Of a stretch of 64,000 nucleotides of DNA, positions 22,117 to 34,994 are shown one piece after another. A program made the translations under genes and the position numbers. The stretch's first letter is position 1. Each line of letters opens with the position of its first letter. The DNA comes from Tubiluchus corallicola (Eukaryota > Priapulida > Priapulimorpha > Priapulimorphida > Tubiluchidae): the NCBI GenBank assembly GCA_030141605.1, contig JAQGDQ010000013.1:1006447-1070446 (forward strand), in the 5' to 3' direction. The notes under the pieces were generated by a model. That model was not told the origin of the DNA. It was given only the letters and a program-made list of their open reading frames with translations, and did no database searches.

Positions 22117-22968
22117 ATGGATCCGCGTACACGTGATAGGTATAATCGCATCATGGACACGCCTCCGCCAGATTACACCATCCCTACCCGACATGCAACC
22201 CGTTGGGAAAATGGAATCGGCGTCCACCAACCTAAACACCAGCAGCCGAACAATATAAACATCTTGAATGAGGTAGAATATCGCAGGACGAACCTAACAA
22301 AATCGGCTTCGTGTTATGGACCTCCTCCACCACGCCGCGGTACAGGTAGGCCTCCACCCACATCCACGCTACCACCCACCGGCTATGGACCTCCTCCTCC
22401 GCAGAAGAAGTCCCGTCCGGCTTCTTACGCCCACAGAACAGAAAACTTTTCAGAGTATCACGTTCCAAGGTCACACTCGTTAGATGTTAGGAAGCCAATG
22501 TCAGATTACAGAGTTACTTACGATACCAATCACCGTCCCCCTCCCGTCCATCAGAGGGACCCACGGCCGTATACTGTTTACCGGCCAAGCAGTCCAACCT
22601 ACAATTTTGTACCACAGCAGAGCACCCTGGGACCTCCTCCGCGACCGTACGAAGCGAAAAACAAGAACGTTGTTACAAGTCATGGTGTGCTACTTGGACC
22701 ATCAAATTACACCCTGCCAGCGCCTCCAAGAAGGAACAACTATGAACAAACGAGACCAGATTACAATAGAAGCAACATGCAGGAGCTGTACGTATCTCCA
22801 GAGCATGGGAAGGACAACCACAACACTCCACCGAAGAGGTCACCCTCCTCGTATTCACCTCAGTCGAATGGTTACTCTACTAGCCCACTTCTACCACCTG
22901 TTGATTATCATATGAGTCCAGTTACCAAGAAGCCAAGCGCTGGTCCTTACTACGCTGTAAATAAATCG
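22117..22968 (+). CDS. Dispanin gene exon 1, proline-rich
   Basis: Start ATG at 22117 in good context (aacATGG). The open frame begins upstream at 22003 without another ATG. Donor TCG|GTAAGT at 22969. Overlapping ORFs in other frames are shadows. Confidence 0.86.
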
Positions 22969-25900
22969 GTAAGTAAAAGTACTTTACGTAGTATATTGTT
23001 CTTGACTATAATCACAAGCATTAAATGGCGCTTCTAACTGAACTTGAAGACGATTCTGGGATGTAACAATGTGGCCTCTTGTGGGATGTAACAATGTCTG
23101 GTAACAATGTACAATGAGATGGTTAGTGGGTGCCTTTTGCTGGATATCTATTCCAGAAAATCTTAGAATTCACACCTGACTGAGATAATTCAGAGCCAAC
23201 CTAACTGACTAACTAGAATAATTTTAGATATCTACGTATGATGTTAAGACATAGGTAGGAACGTTGCCTTGTTGTATGAGCTTATATATGCTTGAACCAT
23301 TATACTATGTAGATATGGCTCCTATGTTGTATTGCGTAGTAAAATATTACGTTCCCTTTTCGTCTCTAGTGTATACAGTTTTTCTGTATCGCTATTCTAT
23401 TCTCTAGTTTTACAAACGTGAAATATGTTCAAAAGTAGGGTATTCAAAGTGTACTTTTAGATCTATTCGTTGTTGAATATGATTTCGAGTTCACAGATTT
23501 TTAGCAAATAAGCAACGTGAATGACATTTTCTTGCAATGCCAGAAGTCACATTTATGTAAACGTATATAGTGAAATCAACGTGTTATTCTTCATCTTGTA
23601 AATTATTTCTGATTTGCTTCATCATATTAGTAAGTAGCTATTTGAACCAGGCCCACTGCGTCCATCACGTTCATATCTGTAAAAACTAGCAGTTCAGTAC
23701 AGATGTCAAGTTCAGTTGCCATTGGAATGCACCGTGCGTGAGTTACTACCGCATTTATAATGCAGAAATTACAGCACTTACTAAACTAGCACTAGGTATG
23801 GTAAGTACTTAACCATGGCTCACGTAATTGTCTAAAATGTTCACAACAGTGTTAATCGATTAGCATTTCGTCCACTTTTTTGGACCACTGACCTAAAGGG
23901 GTCTTAAGTTTTATGTCTTAGTAAAAGCAATCTTACCTCGTCGGCATTTTGAGTGCACTTACGTTCTAAAGCACGGCACAGTCCACTTGTTGATGCCATG
24001 CACTCCTGTCCACCGCCTCAGCTTACAATGCATCAAAGTCTAGAACCCTCAAATCTAGAACAGTATTTGACGAATCTTTTTGCAACATCAACATATCTAC
24101 AGTAGCTGACCTCCTCTCAAGAGTTTTACATAATGCTACAGGAAGAGGAGATTTTTTACGTAGTCTTAGTGTCAACCTAATCTACTTACTTGAAGTTGTT
24201 TAAACCAACAATTCTATTCCACCACATCATACAGACCATCACTGGGTTGTCTATCAGCCCATTTAATTCTTAAAAATTTTCTGTAGAAACGTTTTTGAAA
24301 AGCGCCAGTAAGCCCGTATTTGTATCTGCGTGACTATTTAGACTCTTCGTTACCGGGATTGTTTTTTAATCTGTACTAATTCTTTACAACTTTGTATATG
24401 CTGTATATTATTAATATACTTTTTCTCTGTTAGTCAACAAATTCAATTGAATTCAAATTTCTTGCACAATAGACAGTAAATAGAGTCATCCATAGGCAAT
24501 ATTTAATCAAGCGGACAGATGAGTTTAACGTGAATTGCCTTAGTTGTTTGTTTAATATAGTCATCCTCATTTCTATTGAGGAAGCTTGCAAAATTAATAA
24601 TATTCCCCGTGGCATCGCGTGCCAATGTTTATTCATACATAGTCAAAATATGCCATTTTTCGCGCACTGATTTTCCTTAACAAAGTTGAATAATTATTTT
24701 AATAATTGCAAATTAAGGTTTTACATTGATTAATAAGCATGACTGATAATGTCGTTACATGATAGGAGAAATTTATTACGATTGTAAAGTTGTTCATGGC
24801 GTGCGTGATCGTTTCCTGCTATTAACCTGAAAATGTTCATCTTTTCTGACAATGTCATTAAAGTTCGTACGTAGATTAACATGATCAACATAAGCATGGT
24901 TTGTGTTCTTGTGTTGATCAGTCCGTTTTTTGTTATTTTTTAATTTTTTAACCTTTTCAGTTTTTGCAAGAGTCATCAATTTTTAACTATCAATTTTTTC
25001 ACTCTACATTTTTACTATTATTTTTAGTATCATTGTCACATCGTTTCCAGACTTTTGTTTCATTCATCATCATCATCATCATTATGCCCATTATGTCTAC
25101 TTAAGACACTGGTCAGGCAGAAAATGTAAAATAAAAAAACTGCCTTCGAGACAGGTAAGTATAATATTGATCCAGTAAAAACTAGACACCACTATGTCAG
25201 CACCAGACTACCAGTTCCGTTTTATTGCAGTAGCCTGGAAACTTCTACTGTTTACTGCTACGTTAGCTAAAATTCGTCTTCATTCACCGTATTAGTTTAT
25301 GCGCAATTTATGAATTTAGTCACATTTTAAAACAATTTCTTTTTAAGGTACTTTCTACTTTAAGGGGAAGAAAAGTGAATTTTAATGAAAAGCCCAAAGG
25401 ACTTTACATACAAAGTTAGATTATTTAGCATTGCATTTATCTGTTTGAAAGATTTACATAATTGCAAAGAAAAATCTTGATAATTTCAAACTTTTTCGCC
25501 AACTGGTAAAACCTCATTGCGTCATCACCCCAGTGTGCATCACTGATTCCGAAAAAATACATTATTATTCTTATTGATAATGCAGAGTAATTTAAACTTT
25601 TACTTAGTTATCAAACAGTATGCTGTGAATGCTCTGGTTATTTATTCAAACTTCACGCAATGTTATCTAAACTTGTTTCAAACGACTTACCGTTAATGGC
25701 TAAGCCAAACAGTCATCGTGGGAGTTTAAATTTACTAGTTCCATACAGCTTTAATGTTAACGCAAACCCTGCATGCAAAGCTAGCGAACATTATGCTATA
25801 AATGCTCTGATTATGTTTTCAAACTTCACGCAAAGTTATTAAAACTTCTTTCAAACGACTTACTGTTAAAATGGCTGAGCTTAACGGTCACCTTGGGAGT

Positions 25901-28900
25901 TTAAATTTACCAGTTTCGTACAGCGTTGCTGCCGACGCAAACCCTGTACGTAATAAGCCAGGATATAAGTGGTATAAAATTTCAAGACTAATTTTGTACG
26001 CTTTCTTGTATTTTAATATGTAAATCACAACTCACATGTTTTTATAATGCATTGAAATCAGTTATTATTGTCGGTTCACTATTGTTTCTAAACTCAAACT
26101 AACGCCATGATATAAAACAGCCCATTCGTTCGATTTTTTTGTTTTTTTTACAAAATGTTTTTGATTTTTGAAGAACTATAAAACGGGAAGCAACTTGTAA
26201 GCAATCATTAACCCAGTGACAGCTAGGCCTACTTGAGCTGTCTGAGACAGCCACCACGGTACACGATGTACCAAAACTGTCAACCGCCGTATTTAACTAA
26301 CTACTCTCTTCCGTCTGCATTTCAGATGCGCAATAATTACTTCATTCCACCGATTGTGCTCAGGGGGTCAAAGGCACCAACATTCGCAGTTTTGAGCCTC
26401 GGGACATTGTTCTTTTGCTGTCCTTTGCTGGGATTCATCGCTAGCGTGTATTCTTTTAAGGTAAGACTCTAATTATTTGTAATCAGGTCACCTTCCGGTG
26501 AACTTTAACTGAGACAATTGAAGTCAAGCAAGTCATGGGCAGAGCGCCCCGGAACATGCATATGTGAACAACGAGCTATGTTCGTACAGGGTGGTCTGAA
26601 AGGAATAGAAGTGAGCTGATGGAATGAAATAAAAAGGTTTCAAAATGAACTTAGGTTTCTGCATAATATTTACAAAGATACAAAAGTAATTTAATATTTG
26701 CACAAGTCAAAAATTTTCTACTTAGAACTGACCACAATTTCTGGAAGTCATATGGTGTAATATCGGCATGTTTATAGCATTTTAGAGAACTGTTTTTTGG
26801 AACACCCTATTCAACTTTAACGGATGGCAGGGGCTCATAAGCCTACTATAAACTATTCTTTATATAAAATAAGGTTTTGTTGGATGGAAGTTTAGCAGAA
26901 ATAGATAAAGAACAGACCATATAAAAGTGGAAATTTATAATTTGCAAATTGTGAGAAATGTTGTTAATCTCAAGATAGTGAACATTACACCTCATTGGAA
27001 AGGGTGCCCCAGGGAAAAAGAATCCAGGTAAAAAAGTTACAAGGAAAAAGAAGAGTATGGAAAAAGAAAATTAATAACTCTATCCCTAACCCTAACATTA
27101 ACTCTAACCCTAACTTTAACCCTAACTCTAACCCTAACTCTAACTCGAACTCTAACCCTAACTTCAACCCTAACCCTAACTCTAACTCTAACCCTAACTC
27201 TATTTTCAACCTTAACCCTAACTCTAGCTCTAACTCTAACCCTAAGCCTAACTCTAACCCTAACTCTAACTCTAACTTTAACCCTAATTCTAAGCCAGTA
27301 ACCCTAACCCTAACTCTAACCCTAACTCTAACTCTAACCCTAAGCCTAACTATAACTCTAACCCTAACCCTAACGCTAACTCTAACCCTAATTCTAACTT
27401 CAACCCTAACTCTAACTCTAACCCTAACTCTAACTCTAACTCAAACTTCAACCCTAACCCTAACTCTAACATTAACCCTAACCTGTAACGCTAGCCAAAA
27501 TTGATTGTGACTTTTTTCTCTGTCAAAAGTGTAACTTTTCCCCCTCCCCGTGACTTCTTTTCCTGTAACTTTATTAACGGTCACCGAAAAAAGTTTTGTT
27601 TTTTCACAGTTAATTATTTTCCTTTGGTTACGGTTGGATTGTTTGCGCAGTTGTAGCACACTAATTCGGTACGTTTTTTACTCTGCACAATTTGCAGATA
27701 ATTAAGCTTAAATTGTTTCTACTTGTTCCAAACATCTCCGTTGTTTACTTTCAAAATATAGTTAAGGCTATTTGTGTTTCTGCAAAGTAGGTTAGGCCTA
27801 CTACATATAAATTACTAACACTACTTTGTAATGTAAGACTAAACTAATTAAGCTATTATACTGGTGTAATTTGCAGTTATCTGTGTTATACCTCCCGATA
27901 ACGAGCACGATGCTTTTTTAATGACTTCCACCTTTCAACTTTCAACATTGTGCTGGAGTAGTGAAAATTTTCTACTTTTAAACTTTTAGCGCTCAGCAAA
28001 TAGCTGCCATGATGTCTGTAGGGCAATTTTGTGCGTTTCCTCTATTATCATAAAGAGCTCCGCGTAAATTATAAGCCTACGCTTTGTTGACCCGCGGTCA
28101 TTGCAACTGATAAAATCTTCGTTTTATGAAAAGTGTTTTTCTTTTCACTGGCTTTAACCGGCTTTTAGTTGTTAACTTACGCCTAGTCTTCAAAAGAATC
28201 ACATTCAAATGAACCGAACTCTTGCTACGAGATCAATGTGTTCACTAACAGATACTTTGTACATAACTATTTGTTGAAGGCGTGTTCTCTAATTTTTTCG
28301 CGCCAAATAGCCCCAAAAACAGCTTGTATGAAAACGAGCTTTGTTTTAGGAAAGCGAAAGTAAAGAGAAAAGAACTTTGAAAAAGAAATGAAACAAGGCG
28401 TTATTGTCAAATACTTCGGCAATTAAAAGAAGGGCAAATGACCAAATTACATTCGGGTAGCGACAAGTTTTCACCTCTAAATAGTGTAAAAAAGTAGGTT
28501 GTTAAGGCACTATAGTGACTACTGTACAAGTGCAAATTCCTGTATATTTTCTGTGAAAACTTACGTACAGTCTATCATCGAAATTTTTGCGCTTACACAT
28601 TTACAAAATGGGATGTAATCTATGCAGTCGCTTTACGTTGATGTAATAAAACTTCAATCACAGTGTTTTGAATGACCGCATGGACGGCCTCTTATTGAAA
28701 CTTCGAGACAACTGGGTACATTTACTTACAAAACTCTACGTACAAGTTCATCCTATGCGCATAGGAATGCAAGACATGACTAACTTACTAAAGTATTTAG
28801 AAATTTATAAATTTTTCCCGTGATAAATACGTGTCTTTGGTGGAACGGTGACTTAAAGGAAAGGCAAGTCACTTAGCATCTTGGGTTTGTTTAAGTTTTC

Positions 28901-31900
28901 TCATTTAAACTTAGAAAAAAGGTAACAAAGGAATTACAAAAAAATAATGTATAAAGCATAAAATTAATTTATACAATCGCGGTATAAAATTTTTCAGGCG
29001 CGCTGGTAGCCGCCATTCACTTGAAAATTATGACGTAACTGGTGGACTTCGTTGTACAGAAATCTTCAGGTGCGGTGGTAGCTGCCATTCACTTGAAAAT
29101 TATGACGTAACTGGTGGACTTTGTAGACTTTTTGTAAGCTCGTCGTAGCTTTCCATAAGCGCTGCTTAAACTGATTCATGTCAATACATCACAAAATTAG
29201 CTATCTACATCACAAAATTATTCTTTAGACAAAAGCTGACAGTGTGCTGCTTTTCTTCAGCTGATGAATGACATCAGCGGTGGAAGAGTGGGCGTTAAAA
29301 ATGGGAGGGGCCAAGCGTGAAATCATCACGACTTTAAAGTGATATTACAAATTACCCAAGGCGTTTTCTTTTTTATTTACACACACTTTTATTACTAAAT
29401 CTTTCTAACATTTTTCGTGAACATTGAAATAAGCTTAACTTCGTAAAAGACTTGGCCTTTCCTTTAAGATATTAAGCCGAGAATATTTTAGCTTTTTTTG
29501 TAAGTTCTACGCGCAATTTTAAAGCATGGCGGCCAGTAATCCGGCTGATATGAAATTACTACAACGGCAACCTATAGCTATTTTTACTGACGTCTTTATT
29601 TGAAATACCCACACGGGCAAGTTTGAACAAGAATTTGACCAGAAACTTTAACATTAATCATCAAGTAAATTACCCAGCAAATACGCTGAAAAAAGACCAC
29701 AGAATTATGGCAACCTGTCAAAGTCGCTACGGGGTGACTGTTATTATAGGATAACCCTAATTACTGTAGAGTAATTTGCAATTTTAATGTATGACCCTAT
29801 AATAAAGAGCTGTAGCTAACGCAAGAATGTAGTCACTTCATGTATCTACAATGCATACGATGACTACTGACTTGGCAGGTTGAAGATTATCTGACACAAC
29901 GAGCTGCTGCTACAATTACTGTACGTGATGAACATAATAACGGGATACAATGATATGTTACTGCCATTGTGTTATACGTAAGTTTCCATTTAAATTCAAG
30001 TGCGCCGCCCACCTGGGTAGTAAATTAAAATAATTTTCTGTAAAAATGGGTCGCATTTTAAATTCAATTGGCGATGTAAACTCTACTAGCGCCTTACTGG
30101 GAACAGAGAGACGTTTGTTATTCTTGCTCGAGTATCGTTTTTAACTAACAGAAAATGCTTTTCCAATACTTATTCCAACACCGAAATTACGAATTTGAGT
30201 TAAATTGGTTTCAAAAACGCACTATATAGATCTATTAAATTTGTTCTACAAAATTTAATTGTGGAATGAGGAAGTAAATTAATTTTGAAACACTAAACTA
30301 GCGATGCTGTCATAAATAATACCGAGTTTATTGTAATTACGCATATTTCTCTTTTTGACGACCACCATGTCATTGCAATGTTTCACCACCGCGTGTGTTT
30401 TATTTGTTTAGATAATTAAAATGTCTTTGTTTGACAGTTTAAACATTTCCGCGTGCCCTAGAGCTGTTCTCTCCACTATAAAATCATGTTTCCTTGCAGG
30501 TCTGTACGTCATATACTTGATTGTAAAACATCCCAACTCGAATCGAATGCCTTTTCTTTGTTGACTTCAGGCGGCTTTTTTGCCCTCAAATTTTCTTGTT
30601 GGCTTTGTAGATTTACCAGACATTGACACTTGACATAACCACCTTGACAACTGCTTGCTGAAATTATTTATTTGTTCACAGTTGAGCTGCGGTCAGTGAA
30701 GGAAAAAATGCGCAAAAAGTGACAGGATAGAAGAGGCATGCTGTAGTTAGGTATTAACTGCCTGCCCCAAGTATGCTAGATTTGTGCATTTCTCGCAGAA
30801 TTCTTTGTTGCATTCCAAACATCAAGTTCAAGTGTTCAATCAGTTTATTTCACATACATTACATAACGTAATACCAACACAGTCTAAAAGTGTCCACGCT
30901 CGTAACACGTGTAATGATTAACAAACGTGTTACTTGCAAGAGGACTCAAAAACGTCTAATGAAAACTCTTAACAACACTAGTGTTATCTTGCAAGATTTT
31001 TCAAAGCTTGAAACAAAATACATCCCATTACACGCGTTAATTGTCACTTTAGCTAACAATAAATTTATGTAATAATTTGCATTAAAAAGTAGTGTCTTAT
31101 AGTATAACTCGACTGAAATCACATGAGACCTAAGAAGTGGACTTATGGTAGGCCATCTACGTATTAAGTGATTAGTTTCACATATAATTAGTAAAACAGA
31201 CTATTAATATTAAAAATGAAAAATCCAAGTGACAAACTATAAACAGGGCAATGTACGAGAAAAAAGAATTTAACTGAATTGTAATCAGGAAATACAAACT
31301 AAACATGGAGAAAAATGAAATGAATCACAATAAATCTATGATCCTCATTGTAAACAGAAGTAGGTGGTACAAAACTTAATCACAATTGTAATAATGTAGT
31401 TATAAATTTATGTATTGTATATTAACTGTAGTATTTAGAACCTAGATGATTGTCATATATATATATATATATATCCAGGCAAGAACCGCCCCAGTTTGAC
31501 TGAAGTGGAGCCAGTTTTTGTAGTCTAAACCATGACCAGACCCACCTAGAACGCCAGAACAACCCCTCTCACAAAGGGGGAAATTTAACAACCTCTTTGG
31601 TCTGCTTTGGGACGCGTGTGGTGTAGTACATTTATTTGCAAAGACCGGCTAACAGCGCCTACAACTCTTTCATTAGGGTGTGTTCACATTTTCGCGGCTG
31701 CTGCGACGCTGACAATAACGGGGTTAAGTTCACAAGGTTCAGTTAAATCACTCATCCAAAAGTTACGATCATCCATCCGACCTGCTGGACAAGCAGATTG
31801 AACACGTGAACATTTACAAAATTTTAATACTGTAGTATTATACAGAAATATATTCGAAAAATTCAAAATTGATAGGTTATCCACTTGCTTTGTTAGCCAT

Positions 31901-33570
31901 AGTTTATTACAGGAGTTTATTAAATCAACCTTTCGCTTTACAATACAATAGAATTTACTGTTAGACCATTAACCAGCCAAGTTATTTTTATTATTTGTAA
32001 ATGCATTTTTATTATTACTATTGTCGTTAAAATATTATGTTTATATAGATCATGTGTGTAAGTTTAATCACCATCTGCTGATTGTAATTGAATCAAATAT
32101 TTTAGCAAATCGAGTGTGATATTAGTTATGATGTCCACTATTCTTTTATTAGCACTTTAACTCTACACTAGCACCGTGGAGATACCTGTATCAGATCCAG
32201 TCTGCTTTGTAAATCCACTATAAATAAAAAAGTTTAACATAAATTAAAGTAGCTTTGAGCGGTGAATCTTCCCAAAATTTTAGAATGTCGTTTATCCATC
32301 CCAGACATGTCATATTACTTGAGGTTGTAAATCACATGTACATTCAGTGGAGTGAGGAGTGTTGATGTTTTGTAAGTATTGTGTTGAACCTTTTCATGTT
32401 TAAACCTCCACGGTCTGCCAAACCAATTATTGTGGCTGTTGACCACGTGAGTGGTTAAAACTGGGTATTTCCGTTAATCTAATAACGTTTCATTGTAGGA
32501 AGTAACTTTCACTAGTTTTTATCAGCCTGTACAAAAGTTAATCACTGACCGACGGCGAACCCGGACAAGAAGCTACTTTAAGCTTACTGTGTACACATTG
32601 AAAACGTAGATGATGCCACTTCAGCATTTAAAGTCTGTTTCCTAGTTTCACGATTTAAAGTGAACAAACAACGTTGAAGTATTTCTCTTTTGAGGAGGAA
32701 ATCATAAGTTTCTTTTTTAAAATAAGTTGACTCAGAATATACATTGAACAAAAATCTGCAGGCTCAGATCCTTATTCACGAAAACATTTTATGCAGAATG
32801 CACCAATGAAGGTACTTATGAATACCTAACTACACAGTTAAGTATTAATTAATTGCCATGGACGGGAAAAAGGGAATGGAAATTTCTTGCAGGTGTAATC
32901 TAGAACTTTCTGCTTGCAAATGTGTTTTACCAGTTAAGCTGTAGAGAACAGCTAGTAGCAGTAAACATGGACATATAATTTCAAAAACATCTGTCAGACA
33001 TTCATAAAAAAACGACAACTGATAATTTATTAATAAAAAGCATCACGTAATACACACTTTTTATATTCATTTTACAATTAATGGCGAATGGGCATAAAAG
33101 TAGAATCAGCCGCTATAGAGTGGAGCTCATTGTGATTTGAAAGAAGCAAGTCTAGTATAGTAGTTATGCAATTCCGAATTTTCGTTGAAGTAGTCGAAAA
33201 ACAATGGTAGAAAACACATAAAGTATCACAAACGATAATTATGGACATGTCATTAAGGAGCAGAAGCGAGTAATGCCTGGTTTCTTTCTACCTACCACCT
33301 GATAGCCGATGGTCCATGGTTCAACTCAGGGTTGCTGTGAAAAATACAAAAAAATCTACTTGAAAATAGTAAAAAAACGTCCTAATTAATCTTATTTACA
33401 TTTTAATATTTCAGACGAGTCAAAAGAACAGACGTGGTTTGTACAAAGATGCGTGGAGAACGTCCAAGAAGGCATGGCGCTGGGCTCTCAGTGCTGCTGT
33501 ATGTGGGATTTGCATCATCATAGTGCTCATAGTATTGGGTATACTTGGACATCTACGAATCGATGATTGA
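22117..33570 (+). CDS. Proline-rich CD225/dispanin transmembrane protein (PRRT1/SynDIG-like), three exons
   Basis: Join 22117-22968, 26326-26460, 33415-33570; 380 residues, all junctions phase 0. The N-terminal 284 residues are cytosolic-like and rich in Pro, Tyr and Ser (PPPPRR, PPPPQKK and similar). The C-terminal 96 residues form a CD225 domain: a re-entrant or first membrane segment 'FAVLSLGTLFFCCPLLGFIA' with a Cys pair where family members are often palmitoylated, the linker YSFK-TSQKNRRGLYKDAWRTS, then a second hydrophobic segment 'ALSAAVCGICIIIVLIVLGI', and a short tail. CD225 proteins include IFITM, PRRT1/PRRT2, SYNDIG1 and TMEM91 and influence membrane fusion or vesicle and receptor trafficking. 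The long proline-rich N-terminus resembles PRRT1 rather than IFITM. The GD dipeptide common in IFITMs is not evident. Orthology unresolved. Confidence 0.86.
22969..26325 (+). other. Dispanin gene intron 1
   Basis: GTAAGT to CAG. It contains repeat family B copy 2 (25355-25960) and a short ATC microsatellite near 25066. No other exon found. Confidence 0.7.
25355..25960. repeat. Dispersed repeat family B, copy 2, with internal duplication
   Basis: Related to 15296-15740. A segment of roughly 180 bp inside ('atgctctg', 'aacttcacgcaa', 'caaacgactta', 'gggagtttaaattta') is repeated in tandem at about 25615-25790 and 25790-25960. Confidence 0.75.
26326..26460 (+). CDS. Dispanin gene exon 2, first CD225 half
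   Basis: Preceded by a branch-point-like CTAAC and the pyrimidine tract 'tactctcttccgtctgca' before TTTCAG. It encodes MRNNYFIPPIVLRGSKAP and the first hydrophobic segment to YSFK; donor AAG|GTAAGA. A second in-phase acceptor at 26250 would add 25 residues; the 26325 site has the better tract. Confidence 0.85.
26587..26809. mobile_element. Small MITE
   Basis: About 223 bp with ends CAGGGTGGTCTGAAA and, inverted, TAGGGTGTTCCAAAA. TA precedes the left end. No coding capacity. Confidence 0.45.
27010..27585. repeat. Interstitial telomere-like array flanked by inverted arms
   Basis: From about 27075 to 27488 the + strand is almost wholly TAACCC, TAACTC and related hexamers (C-strand of TTAGGG/TTAGAG). 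TAA and the hexamer phase are conserved, and variant units are scattered throughout. 'gttacaaggaaaaagaag' on the left is inverted to 'cttcttttcctgtaac' on the right. The six-base period gives spurious Asn-Pro-Asn-Ser and Leu-Thr ORFs. Confidence 0.9.
27586..28852. other. Intronic, no recognisable feature
   Basis: AT-rich intron sequence. I see no coding or repeat structure that I can name. Confidence 0.5.
28853..29467. mobile_element. TTAA-type MITE family A, copy 2 (best termini)
   Basis: About 615 bp starting 'ttaaaggaaaggcaagtc' and ending 'gacttggcctttcctttaa', a near-perfect inverted terminus of about 18 bp with TTAA at both extremes. An internal segment of about 70 bp ('gccattcacttgaaaatta', 'gacgtaactggtggac') is tandemly duplicated. 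No transposase. Confidence 0.88.
29468..33414. other. Rest of dispanin intron 2
   Basis: No exon found. It contains (AT)n at 31459-31474 and a LINE-like tail near 31980-32240 ending 'gctttgtaaatccact' then AAATAAAAAAG. Confidence 0.55.
33415..33570 (+). CDS. Dispanin gene exon 3, second CD225 half and stop
   Basis: Acceptor 'attttaatatttcag'. It encodes 'TSQKNRRGLYKDAWRTSKKA', a second hydrophobic segment, HLRIDD and TGA at 33568-33570. The intron falls between the two membrane segments. Confidence 0.87.
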   Translation, partial: TSQKNRRGLYKDAWRTSKKAWRWALSAAVCGICIIIVLIVLGILGHLRIDD

Positions 33571-34008
33571 ATGTAATACGTAGTGCTCCGAGATGTTCAA
33601 ATTTTACTCGTGCCAAGTACGAATTAGTGGTAATTATTGACGAGTGTCATCTATTTAAGATGATTGTATGGAGAATGACGACAGACGGGCACGAAACATG
33701 CTAACATTGTAGTAGTATAGATGACTCGGAACTAAAACTTGTCTTACGAACTTACAGAGTCTATTTGCTCAAAACTGTGTTATGAAAACGTTATTAACAT
33801 TAAATAATTTTATAACTTGGTACTTATTAAAATATTGTTAAAAACAAACATATGGCAGTAGTAATTTATCATTGTATAGACCCTTTCGTGTTAGTAACGA
33901 CTTTTGGCTAATTAAGAGGCATTATAGTCGTATCTTTGCTGTTCATGACGCCATTGACCTGGGACAAACGTCGAATCACTCTTCAAGATACGCGAAACAT
34001 TCAATTTT

Positions 34009-34014
34009 AATAAA
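34009..34014 (+). terminator. PolyA signal of the dispanin gene
   Basis: AATAAA about 440 bases after the stop; the first clear one on this strand. Confidence 0.6.
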
Positions 34015-34751
34015 GACGACGGAAAAAACTCAGTAAAGATAAGGCGTTGCAGTGAGAAAGAAGTAAAAGACAAAACATTTAGGGTCAAAAACCAGAAGTG
34101 TGGCTATGCACGTCAAAAATCCCTAGAATTCCAGACTTGGCCATTGTAGACACGGAGCAAAGATTTTTTATCTGTGTGAGATCAGTGAAACGATATCTTC
34201 TATTCAAGATGTAAACGTATCGTCATTTCCCAGTAGGAATGTTACCCTTGTACACAAACCAGACAATTCTGTTTTAATGTTGAAGGTTTTTTTTTCTAGA
34301 AAGTGTCTAGCTTTCACGCCCATTATTTAATGTCCTTCCCCGAAGGCTGTATAATTACATAATACACTAACTGCTATGAATTTTAATTGACACGGTTCAT
34401 AAAACTACTAGTTCTAAGTCTATGATTTTCTTTTGACATAAAGCAGCTGACATGTGAAAAATTGTCTGTTTTAATTGTCAAGACTTTTACAGAAATGTGT
34501 AAAGCAAAAGCATTGTTAAAATGCTGTCGTGTGGGCCTTCAAAAAGATTGAAGTAGGCAATGACCTTTGTACCATGAAATAAGCAAGCAAATGCAACAGT
34601 TACGGTGCAAATCGACATTAAAATTTTGTTATTCGATACACAATATACGAATTGTGTTTCGAACCAAAACGGTTGAGTTTAAAATCGCCAGGCAAATGAA
34701 ATAAATTCATTTTGGGTTGAATTGAATAGCTTCATTGTGTGTGTGTGTGCT

Positions 34752-34815
34752 TAGCAACCGAAGTTAAGCAACACTAAACTTAGTCAGTGAATGGATGGGC
34801 GTCTGCCGGACTCGT
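34752..34815 (+). repeat. 5S rRNA-like fragment (probable SINE head)
   Basis: Reads 'cgaagttaagcaacactaaa' then 'ggatgggcgtctgcc', recognisable as the internal promoter part of 5S rRNA (AAGTTAAGCA...GGATGGG.GACCGCC), diverged and incomplete. Confidence 0.6.
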
Positions 34816-34994
34816 ACTCATCCCGGGTAGTTTCGCCTGGCGTACTTGTTATATAATCTCTGCGGTTCACTACTGGATTGACGCAGAGTGCACAGTGGGA
34901 AATTTAACTACCAATGGCACAGTATAAAGTTATGAATTTCAAGCTAAATTAATTTTTCTTGTCAAATGGTACGATGTTAATCTTATTCTTGATT

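Larger units (their letters stand above)
26461..33414 (+). other. Dispanin gene intron 2
   Basis: About 7 kb, GTAAGA to TTTCAG. It holds a small MITE, a telomere-like array, a TTAA MITE, an AT microsatellite and a LINE tail (listed separately). No other exon found. Confidence 0.75.

Noticed and set aside
26251-26325. In-phase acceptor at 26250 for dispanin exon 2
   Set aside because: Possible, but the site at 26325 has a CTAAC branch motif and a much stronger pyrimidine tract.
26995-27659. Asn-Pro-Asn-Ser and Leu-Thr repeat ORFs
   Set aside because: Translation of the six-base telomere-like array; no gene.
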